The notes: generated by a model from the sequence alone, not told the origin. 64,000 bases of DNA from Roseateles_B sp041905785 (GCA_041905785.1 JAYRKJ010000002.1:1-64000), one strand, 5' to 3'; counted from the first letter of the stretch, positions 8,472 to 17,205 are shown. Numbers and translations: made by a program.

Positions 8472-9340
8472 AGGACGTTGAGCGGAATCTTGAGGTAGTG
8501 CACGCCGTTGGCCTCGGCCGGCGGCAGCCGCCCTGCCCGCACATTGATCTGGACTGCGGGCAGCAGCAGCTGGGGCAGGCCCAGGCTGCGGTCCCGGGCC
8601 TGGCGCATCGCGATGAAGGCGGCCTCGCTGACGCCCTGGTGCAGGTGCACGTTGTGGGCGCGCTGGTCGGCCACGGTGCTGATCCAGCAGGCCGGGCGGC
8701 TGCTGGGCGGGTAGTCGTGGCAAAGGTGCAGGCGCGTGTGCCCGGGCAGGCTCAGCAGGCGCCGCACGGAGCGGTAGAGGGTGGCGGCGTCGCCACCGGG
8801 GAAGTCGCAGCGCGCGCTGCCGTAGTCGGGCATGAAGAGGGTGTCGCCGATGAAGACATCGTCACCCACCCGGTAGCTGATGCAGGCCGGCGTATGGCCC
8901 GGCGTGTGCAGCACCTCGACCTCCAGGCCGCCGACGGCGAAGCGATCGCCGTCCTCGAAGAGCTGGTCGAAGGGACTGCCGTCAACGGGAATGGCGGGGT
9001 CGTTGAACAGCTGTCGAAAGACCTGCTGGACCTGGGTGATCCGCGCGCCGATCCCGATGCGCCCCCCCAGCCGCTGCTGCAGATAGGGCGCGGCGCTGAG
9101 GTGGTCGGCATGGCAGTGGGTTTCCAGCAGCCAGTCCACCGTCAGCTGCTGCTCGTGGATCCAGGCGACGATGAGGTCGGCGTTCAGGCTGCTGCTGCGG
9201 CCGGACTTGGGGTCGTAGTCCAGCACCGGGTCGATGATGGCGCAGCGCCGGCTGACCGGGTCGGCCAGCACATGGCTCACCGTGTGCGTGGCCGCGTCAT
9301 AGAAGGCATGGATCAGGGCCTGGATCTGGGGTTGGGGCAT
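8468..9340 (-). CDS. Persulfide dioxygenase-like metallo-beta-lactamase-fold hydrolase (Blh/ETHE1-like)
   Basis: A 290-residue MBL-fold protein with the metal motif HCHADH (residues 75-80), HTPGHTP, and the stretch DYGSARCDFPGGDA that is characteristic of Blh/persulfide dioxygenase-type enzymes, which oxidise glutathione persulfide to sulfite with one iron. I chose the ATG at 9340: a CAGGAG ribosome binding site lies just upstream and the N-terminus matches the family. The gene overlaps the SulP transporter by a few bases, forming a two-gene sulfur unit. No BigR-type ArsR repressor is adjacent, so its regulation differs from the classic bigR-blh locus or lies elsewhere. Confidence 0.9.
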   Translation of the reverse strand: MPQPQIQALIHAFYDAATHTVSHVLADPVSRRCAIIDPVLDYDPKSGRSSSLNADLIVAWIHEQQLTVDWLLETHCHADHLSAAPYLQQRLGGRIGIGARITQVQQVFRQLFNDPAIPVDGSPFDQLFEDGDRFAVGGLEVEVLHTPGHTPACISYRVGDDVFIGDTLFMPDYGSARCDFPGGDAATLYRSVRRLLSLPGHTRLHLCHDYPPSSRPACWISTVADQRAHNVHLHQGVSEAAFIAMRQARDRSLGLPQLLLPAVQINVRAGRLPPAEANGVHYLKIPLNVL

Positions 9341-9363
9341 GGCGGCTCCTGCAGGGCCCGGGC

Positions 9364-9369
9364 AGTATA
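9364..9369 (-). promoter_or_regulatory. -10 box (TATACT) of the persulfide dioxygenase/SulP unit
   Basis: TATACT on the minus strand, about 24 nt before the ATG at 9340. The -35 region is poor (G+C only), so this is a weak or activator-dependent promoter. Confidence 0.5.
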
Positions 9370-9393
9370 GGGGTGGGCCTGCGGGGCCCGCGC

Positions 9394-11544
9394 TCAGTGC
9401 GCCGGGGGTCCCAGCACCTGCAGCAGCTGGACCCGCGAGGAGATGCAGGCGGCGTCGAAATCGGCCTGGATCTGGGTCAGGGCCTCGGTGTCGTGCGCGT
9501 CGATGGTGGCGATGCCGATGGCGCGGTTGCGGCCCTGGGCCTTGGCGGTGTAGAGGACCATGTCGGCCCAGTTGACCGCCTGTTCCCAATGCAGCGACAG
9601 CCCGGTGGGCGGCAGCGGGAAGTGCGCGAAGCCGACCGAGACCGTCACCAGCAGGGGCCCGTCCGGCGTCTGCACCCTTTCGCCCCCGACGGCGAAGAGG
9701 ATGCGCTCGGCCATCTGCAGCAGCTGGGCTGGCGGCACGCCGGGGATGAAGACCAGGAATTCCTCGCCTCCCCAGCGCACCACCAGGTCTTCCTCACGCA
9801 CGGCCTGGGTGATGCGGCGGGCCACTTCGCAGATCACGGAGTCGCCCGCCGAGTGGCCGTGTTCGTCGTTGACATGCTTGAAGTGGTCGATGTCGACCAT
9901 CAGCAGCGCACCATTGAAGGTGCTGGCGGCGTGATGCTCCATCACCGCCATGAAGTGGCGGCGGTTGGCGAGATTGGTCAGCGGGTCGCGTTCGCTCTGG
10001 GCGCGCAGCAGGGCCTCGTTGGCCTTGAGCTGGCGGTTGGCCTGGCGCACTTTGCGCAGCATCAGCACCAGCAGGGGCAGCAGCAGGGCCGTCAGCAGGG
10101 CCAGGGCCATGCCCACGCGCTGGGCCAGCACGCTGTTGGAGACCTGCCGCGCCTTGAGTTCGCGGTCGCGCTGCAGCAGGGCCAGCTCGGCACTCTTGCG
10201 GTCGCTGTCGTAGCGCAGCCGGAGCTCGTCCAGCTGGGCCTTGCGCGAAGCCTCCTGGGCCTGCTGGCTCTGTTCGCGCTCGGCCACCAGGGCCTTCAGC
10301 GCTTCGGCCCACTGGCCGGCGCCGGTCCAGGCGTCGGCCAGCTCTTCCAGCTCGTGGCTGCGTTCGGCGGCGCCGACCAGGTCCGGCCGCATGGCGTCCA
10401 GCCGCCGGCGCTCCTGGCGGGCCGCGTCGAACTGGTGCAGCTGGATCAGGGCCAGGCTCATGTTGTGGCGCAGGACTCGCTCTATGCGCCGGTCCTGGTA
10501 GTCCTCCAGCGCCGGCAGCGCCAGGCGGGCCTGGGCCAGGGCGCGCTCGGGTTGCCGGGCGCTCAGGTAGAAGTCCGCCAGATTGGCGCGCACCACCGCC
10601 TCAACCCGGCGTGCACCGGCGCTGTGGGCCAGGCCCAGGGCTTCCTCCAGGGTTCGCAGCTGGGCGCTGCGGTCCTTGCGAGCGACCGCAACACCGCCTT
10701 CGTAGACCTTGATGCGGGCCAGGGTCGCGGGGTCCGCCTGGGCCGCCTGCAGGGCCTGCGCCATGTGCTGCCGACCAGTGTCGGACCGGTCCTGCTGGTG
10801 CTCGGCCACGGCCAGCCGGCCCAGGCTCAGGGCCAACAGGGCGGGGTGCTTGAGCAGCCGGGCCAGGGCCGCGTGGCGTTCGAACACGGTGATGGCGGTG
10901 GCGCCCGCGCCGGTGGCCTCCTGGCCCAGGCCCAGCAGGCGCAGACCCAGCCAGGCGGCGGTGGCATCGCAGCCGGCCTCGACGCTGCTTTGCAGGTCGG
11001 CGTCCTTGTGCTCCCACTGGCAGGGCGGATGCAGCAGCTCCAGGCCCTTGCGCGCCAGATCGCTGGCGGCCTGGGGGCGGTCCTGCCGCTCGGCCACCAT
11101 GGCCCGTATCAGTAGGGCGTGGCCGGGGAAGGCCGCGTCCAGTTGGCGGGCCAGGCCCTCGGCCTCAGCGGCGCCCTGCCCCGCGGTCAGGGCCGCGGCC
11201 AGATCCAGGCTCAGCTCGGCGTGCAGGGCGGCGTCCCCTGCGGCCTGCGCCTGCTGCTGCAGCGGGCGCAGCGCCTTGACCGCCTCGGCTGGATGGTCGT
11301 AGGCCAGCAGCGTCAGTCGCAGGCCTTCGCGGCGCAATTCGGCGCGGTTGAGGCTGAGTTCCGACGCGCCAGGGGCCGACGCGGCGGCCGGTGAACTGGC
11401 GGGCGAACTGGCCGACGCAGCGCCCGACGAACCGGGCGATGAACTGACGGTGCCGGGCGCGGCGTGCGCGCCAGCGGCGGCCAGGGCCATCAGCAGGGGC
11501 ATCAGCCACGGACGGCGGACGCTAGACGGCGCGGCGGGCATCAT
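9394..11544 (-). CDS. TPR-containing membrane diguanylate cyclase (GGEEF)
   Basis: A 716-residue protein: signal-like hydrophobic N-terminus, a low-complexity Ser/Ala/Pro linker (about 30-60), a TPR-like helical sensor region (about 65-440), a coiled coil, one transmembrane helix (about 475-500) and a C-terminal GGDEF domain with RDPLTNLANRRHF, DIDHFKHVND and the active-site sequence WGGEEF (near 590). GGEEF is a functional variant, so c-di-GMP synthesis is expected. No RxxD inhibitory site sits at the expected place. The start codon overlaps the stop of the upstream paralogue (ATGA), giving a translationally coupled pair; an adjacent second ATG at 11541 is equally usable. Confidence 0.9.
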   Translation of the reverse strand: MMPAAPSSVRRPWLMPLLMALAAAGAHAAPGTVSSSPGSSGAASASSPASSPAAASAPGASELSLNRAELRREGLRLTLLAYDHPAEAVKALRPLQQQAQAAGDAALHAELSLDLAAALTAGQGAAEAEGLARQLDAAFPGHALLIRAMVAERQDRPQAASDLARKGLELLHPPCQWEHKDADLQSSVEAGCDATAAWLGLRLLGLGQEATGAGATAITVFERHAALARLLKHPALLALSLGRLAVAEHQQDRSDTGRQHMAQALQAAQADPATLARIKVYEGGVAVARKDRSAQLRTLEEALGLAHSAGARRVEAVVRANLADFYLSARQPERALAQARLALPALEDYQDRRIERVLRHNMSLALIQLHQFDAARQERRRLDAMRPDLVGAAERSHELEELADAWTGAGQWAEALKALVAEREQSQQAQEASRKAQLDELRLRYDSDRKSAELALLQRDRELKARQVSNSVLAQRVGMALALLTALLLPLLVLMLRKVRQANRQLKANEALLRAQSERDPLTNLANRRHFMAVMEHHAASTFNGALLMVDIDHFKHVNDEHGHSAGDSVICEVARRITQAVREEDLVVRWGGEEFLVFIPGVPPAQLLQMAERILFAVGGERVQTPDGPLLVTVSVGFAHFPLPPTGLSLHWEQAVNWADMVLYTAKAQGRNRAIGIATIDAHDTEALTQIQADFDAACISSRVQLLQVLGPPAH

Positions 11545-13616
11545 GCGCGGGGCTCCGTCCATTGCGCCGGGCCGGCTTGCGTCGAAAGCCGCACCTTGCC
11601 GTCGTGCCAGGCCGCTTCCATCTGCTCGGCCAGCTGCAGCAGGCTTTCGCCGTCCTGCGCGTCGGCCCACTGCACGCCGTAGGCCTTGTTGCGGCCATGG
11701 GCCTTGGCCATGTACATGAGGGTGTCGACCATGTCGATGGCGCGCTCCCAGTGCAGCGAAATGCCGTGCGGCTCGACCGGGAAGCTGGCAAAGCCGATGG
11801 AGGCCGTCACGGGCACGGTATGGCGCTCGTGCACCACGGGCTGCCCGCCAATGGCCTCCAGCAGGCGCTGGCCCAGGTGCTGGGCGAAGACGGGGTCGCA
11901 GGACTTGACCACGATGAGGAACTCCTCGCCGCCCCAGCGCACCACCAGGTCGTCCTCGCGCAGGGCCTGGCGCAGGCGGCGCGAGACCTCCACCAGCACG
12001 GTGTCGCCGGCGGCGTGGCCGTACTGGTCGTTGATGCGCTTGAAGTGGTCGATGTCGATCAGGAAGACGCTGCCGCGCAGCCGGTCCTGCTCCTCCCGCT
12101 GGCGGATGGCGGCCTGGAAGTGGCGCCGGTTGGCCAGGCCGGTGAGCGGGTCGCGCTCGCTCTGCACCTTGAGCCGCTCGTTGGTGCTCTGCAGAGCCAT
12201 GTTGGTGCGCCGTACGCGGCGGTAGGCCAGCAGCAGCAGGGTGCTGGCGGCCAGCACGCAGCCGCCCATCAGCAGCCACAGCCGGAATTCCAGCTGGCTG
12301 GCGCGCAGCTGCTCGGACTTGAGGCTCATGTCCCGGTTCAGCAGCTCGAACTCGCGGCTGCGGCGCTCGGCCTCCAGCGCCTCCTGGGCTTCGAGCACGG
12401 TCTTGCGCAGGTCGTCGCGATAGAGCTGGTGGCGGTACTGGCGCTCCTTCAGGTAGGCCTGCACCGCGTCCTGCGTCAGGCCCACGTCCTGCAGCGCGCG
12501 GCCGTACTCCTCCAGCAGGCCGTCCATGCCGGTGGCCGAACCCGCGTTGGCGGCCAGCTCGAAGCCGGCCTCGACCTCGCGCCGGCCTTGCGCCACCTGG
12601 CCGGTGTGCATCAGCGCGATGCCCAGGTTGTGACGCGCGATCGACTCGGAGAAGACGTCCTTGCGCTTTTGCGCCAGCCGCACGGCCTCGGTGGTCAGCG
12701 CGATGGCGCCGGCCCACTCCTTCTTGCGCAGGAAATCATCGGCGCGGTTGCTCAGCGCGTTGGAGATCAGGTCCTCCAGCCCGGTCTCACGCGCGGCTTC
12801 CAGCGCCGCGAGCGTGGCGCGCTCGGTGATGGCACGGTCGCGTTCCTGGTAGATGGTGCCGCGGCTGACCTCGATGAAATAGCGCAGCAGCGGACGCTTG
12901 TCCTGGGCGGCCAGCTGCTCGGCCTCCTCCAGCGCCTTGACGGACTGCTCGAACTGCTGGGCGGCGCTGTAGGTGCTGGCCAGCTGCAGCCGCGCAAAGA
13001 TGCGCCGGCTGGGCGATGCGGCGGCGCCGTCGGCCAGCGCCAGGGCGCGGTGGGCGGCGCGCAGGGCCTGGTCGAACTCGCCCTGGTCGGTGAACAGGCC
13101 GGCGCGCAGCTCGTAAAGCGTCAGCAGCAGGCGCGGTGGCTGGCCGGATTCGTCCACTTCATCCAGCACGCTCAGGATCTTCTTGAGCTTCTTGCCCTGC
13201 CCGGACAGGGCCGCACGGCGGGCGTCCGAGACCGCCTGGGTCAGGCGCAGGGTGACGGCCACGCGCGGGTTCTCACGCCCGGGCCAGTGCTCCAGCTGCT
13301 GGCGCAGTTCCTCGTAGCGCTCGGCTTCGTCGACGCGCGCCAGCACCACGGCGCGCAGGCCCAGGATGGCCAGCCGTGAGGCGCTGCCCGGGGCCGCGCG
13401 CTGGGCCATCTCGCGCAGCTCGTCGTCGATCTGGCGCGGACGCATGCGGATGTCCAGCTCCATCTGGTCCAGCCTGGCCAGCAGCTCCGGTGCGGCTTCG
13501 TCGGCGCCGGCTCGGCTCTGGCTGTCGGGCTGGCAGGCGGCCAGGCCGAGCACGAGGGCACCCAGCGCCAGGCCTAGGCGCCAGCGCAAGGGGGCGGAGC
13601 GTGAGCGGGTTCTCAT
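11541..13616 (-). CDS. TPR-containing lipoprotein-type diguanylate cyclase (GGEEF)
   Basis: A 691-residue paralogue of the downstream gene. The ATG at 13616 was chosen because it gives a lipoprotein signal (RWRLGLALGALVLGLAAC, Cys near residue 28). Then come TPR-like repeats (about 60-430), a transmembrane helix (about 445-470, WLLMGGCVLAASTLLLLAYRR) and a GGDEF domain with RDPLTGLANRRHF, DIDHFKRIND and WGGEEF (near 562). A lipid-anchored N-terminus together with a membrane helix places the TPR sensor in the periplasm. An in-frame start 93 nt upstream would destroy the signal and is less likely. Confidence 0.9.
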   Translation of the reverse strand: MRTRSRSAPLRWRLGLALGALVLGLAACQPDSQSRAGADEAAPELLARLDQMELDIRMRPRQIDDELREMAQRAAPGSASRLAILGLRAVVLARVDEAERYEELRQQLEHWPGRENPRVAVTLRLTQAVSDARRAALSGQGKKLKKILSVLDEVDESGQPPRLLLTLYELRAGLFTDQGEFDQALRAAHRALALADGAAASPSRRIFARLQLASTYSAAQQFEQSVKALEEAEQLAAQDKRPLLRYFIEVSRGTIYQERDRAITERATLAALEAARETGLEDLISNALSNRADDFLRKKEWAGAIALTTEAVRLAQKRKDVFSESIARHNLGIALMHTGQVAQGRREVEAGFELAANAGSATGMDGLLEEYGRALQDVGLTQDAVQAYLKERQYRHQLYRDDLRKTVLEAQEALEAERRSREFELLNRDMSLKSEQLRASQLEFRLWLLMGGCVLAASTLLLLAYRRVRRTNMALQSTNERLKVQSERDPLTGLANRRHFQAAIRQREEQDRLRGSVFLIDIDHFKRINDQYGHAAGDTVLVEVSRRLRQALREDDLVVRWGGEEFLIVVKSCDPVFAQHLGQRLLEAIGGQPVVHERHTVPVTASIGFASFPVEPHGISLHWERAIDMVDTLMYMAKAHGRNKAYGVQWADAQDGESLLQLAEQMEAAWHDGKVRLSTQAGPAQWTEPRA

Positions 13617-13709
13617 CGGCTGGGCGTTGAGCCGATTTGACGCTGACGGCTGGGCTTGGACGAGTGACGACATCGCGCTTAAGTCAAAAAAATACGCAGA
13701 TATCGACAA

Positions 13710-14999
13710 TCATTCGCGCGCTCGGCCCGGCGCGAGCAGCAGATTCAGCAGCAGTGCGCCGAAGGTGGCGGTGCCGATGCCGCCCAGGGCGAAGTCGCCC
13801 AGGCGCAGGGTGTAGTCCCCGGTGCCCAGGATCAGGGTGATGGCAGCCAGCATCAGGCTGCCGTGCCGGCTGAAGTCCACGCGGTTGTCCACCCAGATCT
13901 TGGCGCCGGCTACGGCGATCAGCCCGAAGACCACGATGCTGACCCCGCCCATCACCGGCAGCGGGATGGTCTGGATCAGCGCACCGAACTTGGGCGAAAA
14001 GCCCAGCAGGATGGCCAGCAGCCCGGCCACCACGAAGACGGCCGTGGAGTAGATGCGGTTGGCCGCCATCACGCCGATGTTCTCGGCGTAGGTCGTGACG
14101 CCGGTGCCGCCGACGGCGCCGCTGAGCATCGTGGCCAGGCCATCGCCCATGAAGGCGCGGCCCATGTCGCGGTCCACATTGCGTCCGGTCATCGCGGCCA
14201 CGGCCTTGAGGTGGCCCAGGTTCTCGGCCACCAGGATCAGGGCCACCGGTGCGATCAGCAGCAAAGCCCCGGCCTCGAAGCGCGGGCTGGCGAAGTGCGG
14301 CAGACCCAACCATGCGGCCTGCGCCACGCCGCTGAAGTCCATGGGCTTGCCCAGTCCCAGGCCATTGGTCAGCAGGGCATAGAGCACGCTGGCGATCAGC
14401 AGGCCCGCCAGGATCAGCAGGCGCTGCAGCAGCCCGCGGCTGTGCACGGCGACGGCCGCCACGCAAAGAAAGGTCAGGGCCTGCACCCAGGCGTCGAAGG
14501 GCGTGGGTGCCATGTTCTTGATGGGCACGCTGGCCAGGTTCAGGCCGATCACCGCCACGATGGCGCCGGTCACCACCGGCGGCATCAGCCGTTCGATCCA
14601 GCCCGTGCCCAGCCACTGCACCACGGCGCCGATCAGGAAGTACAGGGCTCCGCAGGCCACGATGCCGCCCAGGGCCAGGCCGATCTGGGCATTCGGCCCG
14701 CTGCCGCCATAGCCGGTGGCGCTGATCACCACCCCGATGAAGGCGAAGCTGGAGCCCAGAAAGCTGGGCACGCGCCCACCCACCATGAGGAAGAAAATCA
14801 AGGTGCCGATGCCGCTCATCAGGATGGCGACATTGGGATCGAAGCCCATCAGCAGCGGCGCCAGCACCGTGGCACCGAACATGGCCACCACATGCTGGAG
14901 GCCCAGGGCAATGGTTTGCGGCCAGGCCAGGCGTTCATCCGGGGCCACGGCTTGCCCGTCCAGGGCGGCGACCTCGCGCCAAGGGGGGATCCAGCTCAC
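13710..14999 (-). CDS. NCS2 (uracil/xanthine) permease
   Basis: A 429-residue nucleobase transporter of the NAT/NCS2 family with about 12-14 membrane segments. Recognisable are the QHVVAMFGATVLAPLL stretch in helix 1, GFDPNVAILMSGIGTL, and the central TYAENIGVMAANR motif containing the glutamate that in UraA contacts uracil. The opening and overall length resemble UraA/RutG-type uracil-proton symporters more than xanthine permeases. No pyrimidine genes adjoin it. It lies downstream of the dispersed repeat at 15301-15454, and the gap upstream must contain its promoter, although I could not place a clear -35/-10. Confidence 0.92.
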   Translation of the reverse strand: MSWIPPWREVAALDGQAVAPDERLAWPQTIALGLQHVVAMFGATVLAPLLMGFDPNVAILMSGIGTLIFFLMVGGRVPSFLGSSFAFIGVVISATGYGGSGPNAQIGLALGGIVACGALYFLIGAVVQWLGTGWIERLMPPVVTGAIVAVIGLNLASVPIKNMAPTPFDAWVQALTFLCVAAVAVHSRGLLQRLLILAGLLIASVLYALLTNGLGLGKPMDFSGVAQAAWLGLPHFASPRFEAGALLLIAPVALILVAENLGHLKAVAAMTGRNVDRDMGRAFMGDGLATMLSGAVGGTGVTTYAENIGVMAANRIYSTAVFVVAGLLAILLGFSPKFGALIQTIPLPVMGGVSIVVFGLIAVAGAKIWVDNRVDFSRHGSLMLAAITLILGTGDYTLRLGDFALGGIGTATFGALLLNLLLAPGRARE

Positions 15000-15300
15000 A
15001 GCGCGCTCCTCTCAGGCTGCTTTTGACTTCTGTTGCTCGGAATCCCTGCCCCCCGGTCGAGGGGCAGGGGGCTTCCGGCACCTGTGCGCGCAGTGTAGTG
15101 AGCGGGGGGCGGGCCCCGGCTCGGGCGATATCCCTATATGGCCAGACCCCGGCCGCGGAAAGTTGCACGTTTTGTAACGATTTGCATCGCCGGCGGCGAC
15201 CATGCCGGGGATATATCGCCGATCAGCGCTGGCCCCTCGTGGCTTGGCCGTCGCCACGCGCCCATCAGCGGTCCCCAGCCAGGGATGGCTCGCTGGTGCA
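15000..15300. other. Intergenic region upstream of the NCS2 permease
   Basis: No gene seen. It holds an A+T-richer patch (about 15130-15225) in an otherwise G+C-rich background, with short inverted repeats such as CGTT-TTGT-AACG near 15169-15180, a plausible control region of the permease. Nothing could be assigned with confidence. Confidence 0.35.
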
Positions 15301-15454
15301 GTGTTCCGCGCTGACCGGCACACAAAGCCGCGTCTTTGCCGCCTTGGCGTTGTCGCAAAAACCTTCGCGATGCGACTGGGCATCGCCGTGGTTTGCGCTT
15401 AGCCCACGACGACCAGTCCATCGGTTTTCTTCAGGGCCTCGTCGCGTCGAACAC
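15301..15454 (-). repeat. Dispersed ~150-bp repeat, copy 1 (GTGTTC inverted ends)
   Basis: Read on the minus strand it starts GTGTTCGACGC and ends in GCGCGGAACAC, so the ends form an inverted repeat. By eye about three quarters of its bases match the copy at 28125-28275, including an internal run AACGCCAAGGCGGCAAAGAC and a conserved small hairpin GCGATG...CATCGC. The flanking 4 bp are TGCA on both sides. The first bases lie inside the end of the alpha/beta hydrolase gene and encode its last residues (VFDATRP). No protein is encoded in either copy in a conserved frame, so it is a MITE-like or structured element. Confidence 0.8.
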
Positions 15455-16354
15455 TGCAGCTGGCGCGAGAGGCTCCGCCTCCGCAGACCCCGCCAGCCAG
15501 GCGGCGACGCCCTGCTGCACCTGAGCGTCATCCAGCAGCCGGCGGTGGCCCAGGCCGTCGGTGAGTTGCAGGCGGGCCTGAGGCAGCGCGGCGGCCAGGG
15601 CCTCGCTGTAGCTGGCCGGCACGGCCCGGTCCTGGCGGTCGTGCACCAGCAGGACGGGCAGGCGCAAATGCTGTCCCAGCCAGGCCGGTTCGAAGCCTGC
15701 CAGCCCTGGCCGGGCGCGCGCTTCCAGGGCCTGGCGCAGCCGTTCGCGCACGCCCGTGCTCAGCCCGAAGCTGGCGACGAAGCCGTCCAGCAGGTGGCGC
15801 GGCGGCGCCGAGCAGGCCAGCAGGGCCAGGCGCTGCACCGGCAGGCCGCGGGCCACCCCATGCGCTGCGGCCAGCGCGCCGATGGAGTGCGCCGCGATGC
15901 CCGTCCAGGGGCCGTGCTCCACGCTCAGCACCTGCAGCGCACGCTGCCACTGGGCGATGTCGGTGCGCCAGCCGCTGCTGCGCCCATGCGCCGGCCAGTC
16001 CAGCAGCCAGGGCGAGAGCCCGGCCTCCCAGCAGGCCTGGGCCAGGCCCCGCATCTGTGCGGCCTGGCCGCTCCAGCCGTGCAGGAGCAGCACACGCGGA
16101 CGCTGCGCGCCGTCCGGCCGATGCCACAACTGCAGGCGCCGGGTCTCGAAGGGCAGGGTCAGGCCTTGCCAGGGTGACAGGGGCGGACGCGGCTGCAGCA
16201 GCCGCGGCGGCAGCGGGGTGTCGAAGAGGCGCAGGGCCAGGCGGGCGGCCTGGGCGGGCGCATGGCGCTGCAGCAGGTCCAGGCTGGCGCGCAGGCCTTG
16301 CAGCAGGCGGCCCTGGGCATAAAAGCGCTCGACGGCGGGGCGGGTCTGGCTCAT
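15431..16354 (-). CDS. Alpha/beta hydrolase
   Basis: A 307-residue alpha/beta-hydrolase. LLLHGWSGQAAQ (about 113-124) is the oxyanion-hole strand; the nucleophile elbow reads AHSIGA, with Ser near residue 157 and Ala-His in place of the usual first Gly. The acid is probably the Asp of VHDRQDRAVP (about 245-254) and the His is in GLGHRRLL. It follows a 41-residue membrane peptide by 4 nt and a TetR gene, with a TetR operator upstream, so it is likely induced by a lipophilic ligand (inference). The last residues are encoded by dispersed-repeat sequence, which probably replaced the native stop. The substrate is unknown. Confidence 0.85.
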   Translation of the reverse strand: MSQTRPAVERFYAQGRLLQGLRASLDLLQRHAPAQAARLALRLFDTPLPPRLLQPRPPLSPWQGLTLPFETRRLQLWHRPDGAQRPRVLLLHGWSGQAAQMRGLAQACWEAGLSPWLLDWPAHGRSSGWRTDIAQWQRALQVLSVEHGPWTGIAAHSIGALAAAHGVARGLPVQRLALLACSAPPRHLLDGFVASFGLSTGVRERLRQALEARARPGLAGFEPAWLGQHLRLPVLLVHDRQDRAVPASYSEALAAALPQARLQLTDGLGHRRLLDDAQVQQGVAAWLAGSAEAEPLAPAAVFDATRP

Positions 16355-16358
16355 GGTC

Positions 16359-16484
16359 TCACCCCAGAAAGAAGTCGCGGTTGCGGGCGGGGACGGCCTG
16401 CCAGAGGCGCCGCAGGGCGCGCCAGCCGCGCCACGCAAGGCCGGCCAGCCCGCACAGGGCCAGAATCAGAAGGGGGCTGAACAT
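16359..16484 (-). CDS. 41-residue single-pass membrane peptide
   Basis: A small frame: MFSPLLILALCGLAGLAW forms one hydrophobic helix, followed by an arginine-rich amphipathic tail and NRDFFLG. A ribosome binding site (AAAGG, 10 nt before the ATG) precedes it, it ends 4 nt before the hydrolase ATG, and the TetR operator lies 23 nt upstream, which together make a real translated gene likely. I know no family for it. The helix plus basic tail suggests an inner-membrane peptide that may tether or assist the hydrolase; that is a guess. Confidence 0.6.
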   Translation of the reverse strand: MFSPLLILALCGLAGLAWRGWRALRRLWQAVPARNRDFFLG

Positions 16485-16506
16485 GGTGAGCGGCCTTTCG
16501 AGTGAA

Positions 16507-16524
16507 TTCGCACGATCGTGCGAA
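16507..16524. promoter_or_regulatory. TetR operator, perfect 18-bp palindrome
   Basis: TTCGCACGATCGTGCGAA is a perfect palindrome located 23 nt before the 41-residue peptide and hydrolase genes. Its core GCACGATCGTGCGAA recurs exactly in front of the neighbouring TetR gene, including the following GTTGC. Confidence 0.85.
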
Positions 16525-16566
16525 GTTGCGGGAAATGAAACGCAGGACTGGGCCTGCGCTCGGCGG

Positions 16567-17178
16567 TCAGGAGTCAGCCGGACGCAGACCCTGCATCAGG
16601 CGTTGATAGGCGTTCCAGCCGCGTTCGGCAGCCAATGGGTCGCGCAGGAAGCGGGTCTCGCGCACGACGGCGGTGAAGATGGCGTCGAGGTCGAAGACCA
16701 GCTGATCGGGGTCGAGGTCCGCCCGCAGATGGCCGCAATCGACGGCCTGCAGCACGCTGCGCCGCAAGACCTGGCGCCAGCGCTTGACGCCGGCGAGCAG
16801 CAGCTCGCGCAAGGGGCCTTCGCGGTCATCGAACTCGAAGGCACCGGCCACGTAGAGGCAGCTGCCGCGGTGCCCGGTCTGGCAGGCTCGGGCCAGCCAG
16901 GCGCGCATGATGGCGTCCAGCCGCGGCAGGCCGCGGGGCTCACGCAGGGCGGGCACCAGGATGTCCTGCTGGAAGCGGCGGTCGAACTCGTCCAGCACTG
17001 CCTTCTGCAGGCCCTCGCGCGAGCCGATGCGCGAGAACACCCCGCTCTTGGACAGGTTCAGCCGCTTGGCGATCTCGCCGATGGACAGGCTCTCCAGGCC
17101 TTCCAGCGCGGCCATCTCCAGCGCCATGTCCACGATGGCGGTTTGCGTCAGCTCGCTGCGTTCGGTCTTGGCTTCCAT
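16567..17178 (-). CDS. TetR/AcrR family repressor
   Basis: A 203-residue one-domain-plus-ligand-pocket regulator. The HTH lies at about residues 10-55 (IVDMALEMAALEGLESLSIGEIAKRLNLSKSGVFSRIGSREGL is split here over the usual helices: IGEIAKRLNLSKSGVFSRIG). The C-terminal domain resembles TetR_C_16/YcdC-like pockets with the RAWLARACQTGHRGSCLY segment. Operators of identical core sequence lie 10 nt before its own ATG and before the downstream peptide/hydrolase genes, so it is probably autoregulated and represses that unit. The ligand cannot be inferred. Confidence 0.9.
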   Translation of the reverse strand: MEAKTERSELTQTAIVDMALEMAALEGLESLSIGEIAKRLNLSKSGVFSRIGSREGLQKAVLDEFDRRFQQDILVPALREPRGLPRLDAIMRAWLARACQTGHRGSCLYVAGAFEFDDREGPLRELLLAGVKRWRQVLRRSVLQAVDCGHLRADLDPDQLVFDLDAIFTAVVRETRFLRDPLAAERGWNAYQRLMQGLRPADS

Positions 17179-17187
17179 GGCGCGAAT

Positions 17188-17205
17188 TTAGCACGATCGT
17201 GCGAA
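17188..17205. promoter_or_regulatory. TetR operator at the tetR promoter
   Basis: TTAGCACGATCGTGCGAA, one mismatch pair from a perfect 18-bp palindrome and identical over GCACGATCGTGCGAAGTTGC to the site at 16511-16530. It lies 10 nt upstream of the TetR start codon and about 70 nt before the divergent GrpB gene. Confidence 0.85.
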
